19,767 nt of DNA from the NCBI GenBank assembly GCA_023807065.1, contig JAJJLU010004046.1, forward strand, positions 1 to 19,767, in the 5' to 3' direction. The notes below the pieces were generated by a model, which was not told the origin of the DNA, did not search any database, and saw only the letters and a list, made by a program, of their open reading frames with translations. Below, piece by piece: positions 18,601-19,767 of this stretch; the stretch's first letter is position 1; each line of letters begins with the position of its first letter. The stretch comes from Isotricha intestinalis. Lineage: Eukaryota > Ciliophora > Litostomatea > Vestibuliferida > Isotrichidae. The translations under genes and the position numbers were made by a program.

Positions 18601-19493
18601 ATGATAATGATCTTGATGATTTACCAAATACATTAAATTCAATTTTCTCAACATTATCATTTCTTTCTACACAATTTATTCCTGATAGAATCAAAGGAGA
18701 AGGCAATTTTTTATCACCACTTTTATATAATTCATAACATTTATCGAATTTTTCTTTTTTCATTGAGTCTGATTCTCCTTTTAAAGTACTTTCGCCCATT
18801 TTTATACCATTTCCTTCTATTAAAAGAATATCAACATCCATAATATCACCATAATTTATCATAATTAAATTGCCTAAGAGTAAATCATCACTGATATGAT
18901 CTTTTGGTTGAACTTTAAGTATTAATTTATATTTAGTATCTTCGGCTAGGACTTCATTTAACTCATGGAATTTTTTTCTTTTTGGTAATCAGTTATAGAT
19001 CCGACTAAAACGACAATTAAAACTGCCACTACTATACTTACACCATCTACCCAGTCTTTTGAAGGATCATCTCAAAAAGTCAACCTAAGATTATTGATAC
19101 TATTGCATCTACTAATAATATTCTTACCATTAAATTTTTCATCCTTCTCATACACAACGACAAAAATGTGGAACTTCTTAGACAAAAACTTTATTACTTC
19201 CAAAGGCTTGTTCTCTTCCGGTTAAATCTGTGATGCCTTTTCAGTATCTGTTTTTAATTCTGAAATTAATTCTGAGACTGGTTAATTTTCTAATTTTATA
19301 TCCTGGAAATCAGCTCCTCGTTCTTTATATTTTCCCATCAAACCTTCTAATTTCATAACATCTATTTTAAATAAAGATTGAATTTTTATTTGAATTTTTG
19401 GCTTCATCTGATATGAGATCGTTTTTTTTTTGTGGAGTATTAATATTTACTTTTTCTGCTATTTGTTCATCGTTGGCTCTGTATGTTTTATCA
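18508..19493. repeat. Direct repeat, copy 2
   Basis: Partner of 16959-17945. Differences include an extra base near 17517/19066, an extra T near 19379, and a short deletion near 19285-19300 relative to copy 1. Its right flank continues the ATPase reading to a start codon, so this copy retains the original right-hand context, whereas copy 1 was cut there. Confidence 0.93.
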
Positions 19494-19537
19494 GCGGAAT
19501 TTTTTTGTTCATTATTTGAACTTATTTCTCTTGTCAT
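18599..19537 (-). pseudogene. Ca2+-ATPase (P2B type) N-terminal fragment, copy 2
   Basis: Same content as copy 1 but with the 5' end kept: an ATG at 19537-19535 opens MTREISSNNEQKNSADKTYR and runs through EQIAEKVNINTPQKK into the repeat. An extra base near 19379 breaks the frame early (after NSNKNS), and a short deletion near 19285-19300 adds damage not seen in copy 1. The four frame changes of copy 1, the truncation after the actuator domain and the LKGES change in place of TGES are all shared. The actuator piece (18862-18599) is open: SDSMKKEKFDKCYELYK, LSGINCVERND, VFGKSSRSLS. A pump cannot be made from it; a short regulatory RNA or relic is possible but unsupported. Confidence 0.8.
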
Positions 19538-19767
19538 TTTTTTATTTGAAAATTCTTATTTCACATTATATTAATAAGGATAATTATTACTACAATAAAA
19601 AATAATTATTTTTTTATTTTTATTTTCAATAAATAATGTTTTTTAATATTTTTTTTTTAAATATTTTTTGGCGATTGGAATCTCATGAAGTAATTTTTTC
19701 TCATAAATATATTTTGTGTTTAAATATATTTAAATTAAAATAAATATAATTATTAAAAAAATAATAT
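19538..19767. other. AT-rich flank, no gene seen
   Basis: About 230 bases of nearly pure A+T with T runs of up to nine. It lies upstream of the ATG of ATPase copy 2, so the original promoter would be here, but no motif stands out. No telomeric repeat is present at the window edge. Confidence 0.6.

Noticed and set aside
17050..19537. Functional Ca2+ pump genes or an insertion sequence
   Set aside because: Both copies lack the phosphorylation and nucleotide-binding domains and carry frameshifts. No transposase, terminal inverted repeats or target duplications accompany the repeat.
1..19767. Bacterial, mitochondrial or Mycoplasma-type DNA using TGA as Trp only
   Set aside because: TAA and TAG are also read through in conserved domains, there are no ribosome-binding sites or operons, and the protein families are eukaryotic in style.
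19600..19767. Telomere or chromosome end at the right edge
   Set aside because: The AT-rich tail contains no C4A2/C4A4-type or other short G/C-containing repeat.

Overview
The window is about 80% A+T by eye. It most likely comes from the nuclear genome of a ciliate in which all three canonical stop codons are read as amino acids. In the long plus-strand gene, TAA and TAG fall in frame inside conserved sequence (most simply Gln, although Glu cannot be excluded without alignments). TGA falls at positions that look like Trp. Such a code is known from the heterotrich Condylostoma and from karyorelict ciliates, and a similar one has been reported for the parasitic dinoflagellate Amoebophrya. No rRNA, tRNA, CRISPR array, bacterial operon signal or telomeric repeat was seen.

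Region 1 (1-15081, plus strand) is the 3' part of one giant gene whose start lies left of the window. From N to C terminus it encodes a chain of about five midasin-like AAA+ modules (1 to about 4940), a long Lys/Glu/Asn-rich helical linker (about 4940-8200), a beta-rich region (about 8218-10030), a second low-complexity linker (about 10030-11730), two consecutive von Willebrand A (VWA) domains (about 11730-13400), a conserved alpha/beta domain of uncertain family (about 13520-14360), and a third VWA domain resembling the one in vwkA-type proteins (about 14440-15081). The order AAA array, then linker, then MIDAS-bearing VWA recalls midasin. The beta-rich region, three VWA domains and the extra alpha/beta domain make it a different protein. 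Only one visible AAA module keeps both complete Walker motifs. The reading frame changes at least 18 times, nearly always next to A or T homopolymers.

Region 2 (about 15100-16950) has no good plus-strand gene. Composition switches from A-rich to T-rich on the plus strand, and the minus strand reads as frame-broken, coding-like sequence under the same code. This is probably an eroded gene convergent with the giant gene. I do not recognise it.

Region 3 (16959-19537) holds two directly repeated copies of a roughly 985-bp unit. Each copy carries, on the minus strand, a broken N-terminal fragment of a plasma-membrane-type Ca2+ P-type ATPase: N-terminal region, first transmembrane hairpin and actuator domain, but no phosphorylation or nucleotide-binding domain. 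Between them lies a plus-strand fragment of an unrelated hydrophobic-domain protein that runs into the left end of copy 2. The two copies share the same frameshifts and the same altered actuator motif, so the damage predates the duplication. The last about 230 bases are AT-rich with no recognisable gene.
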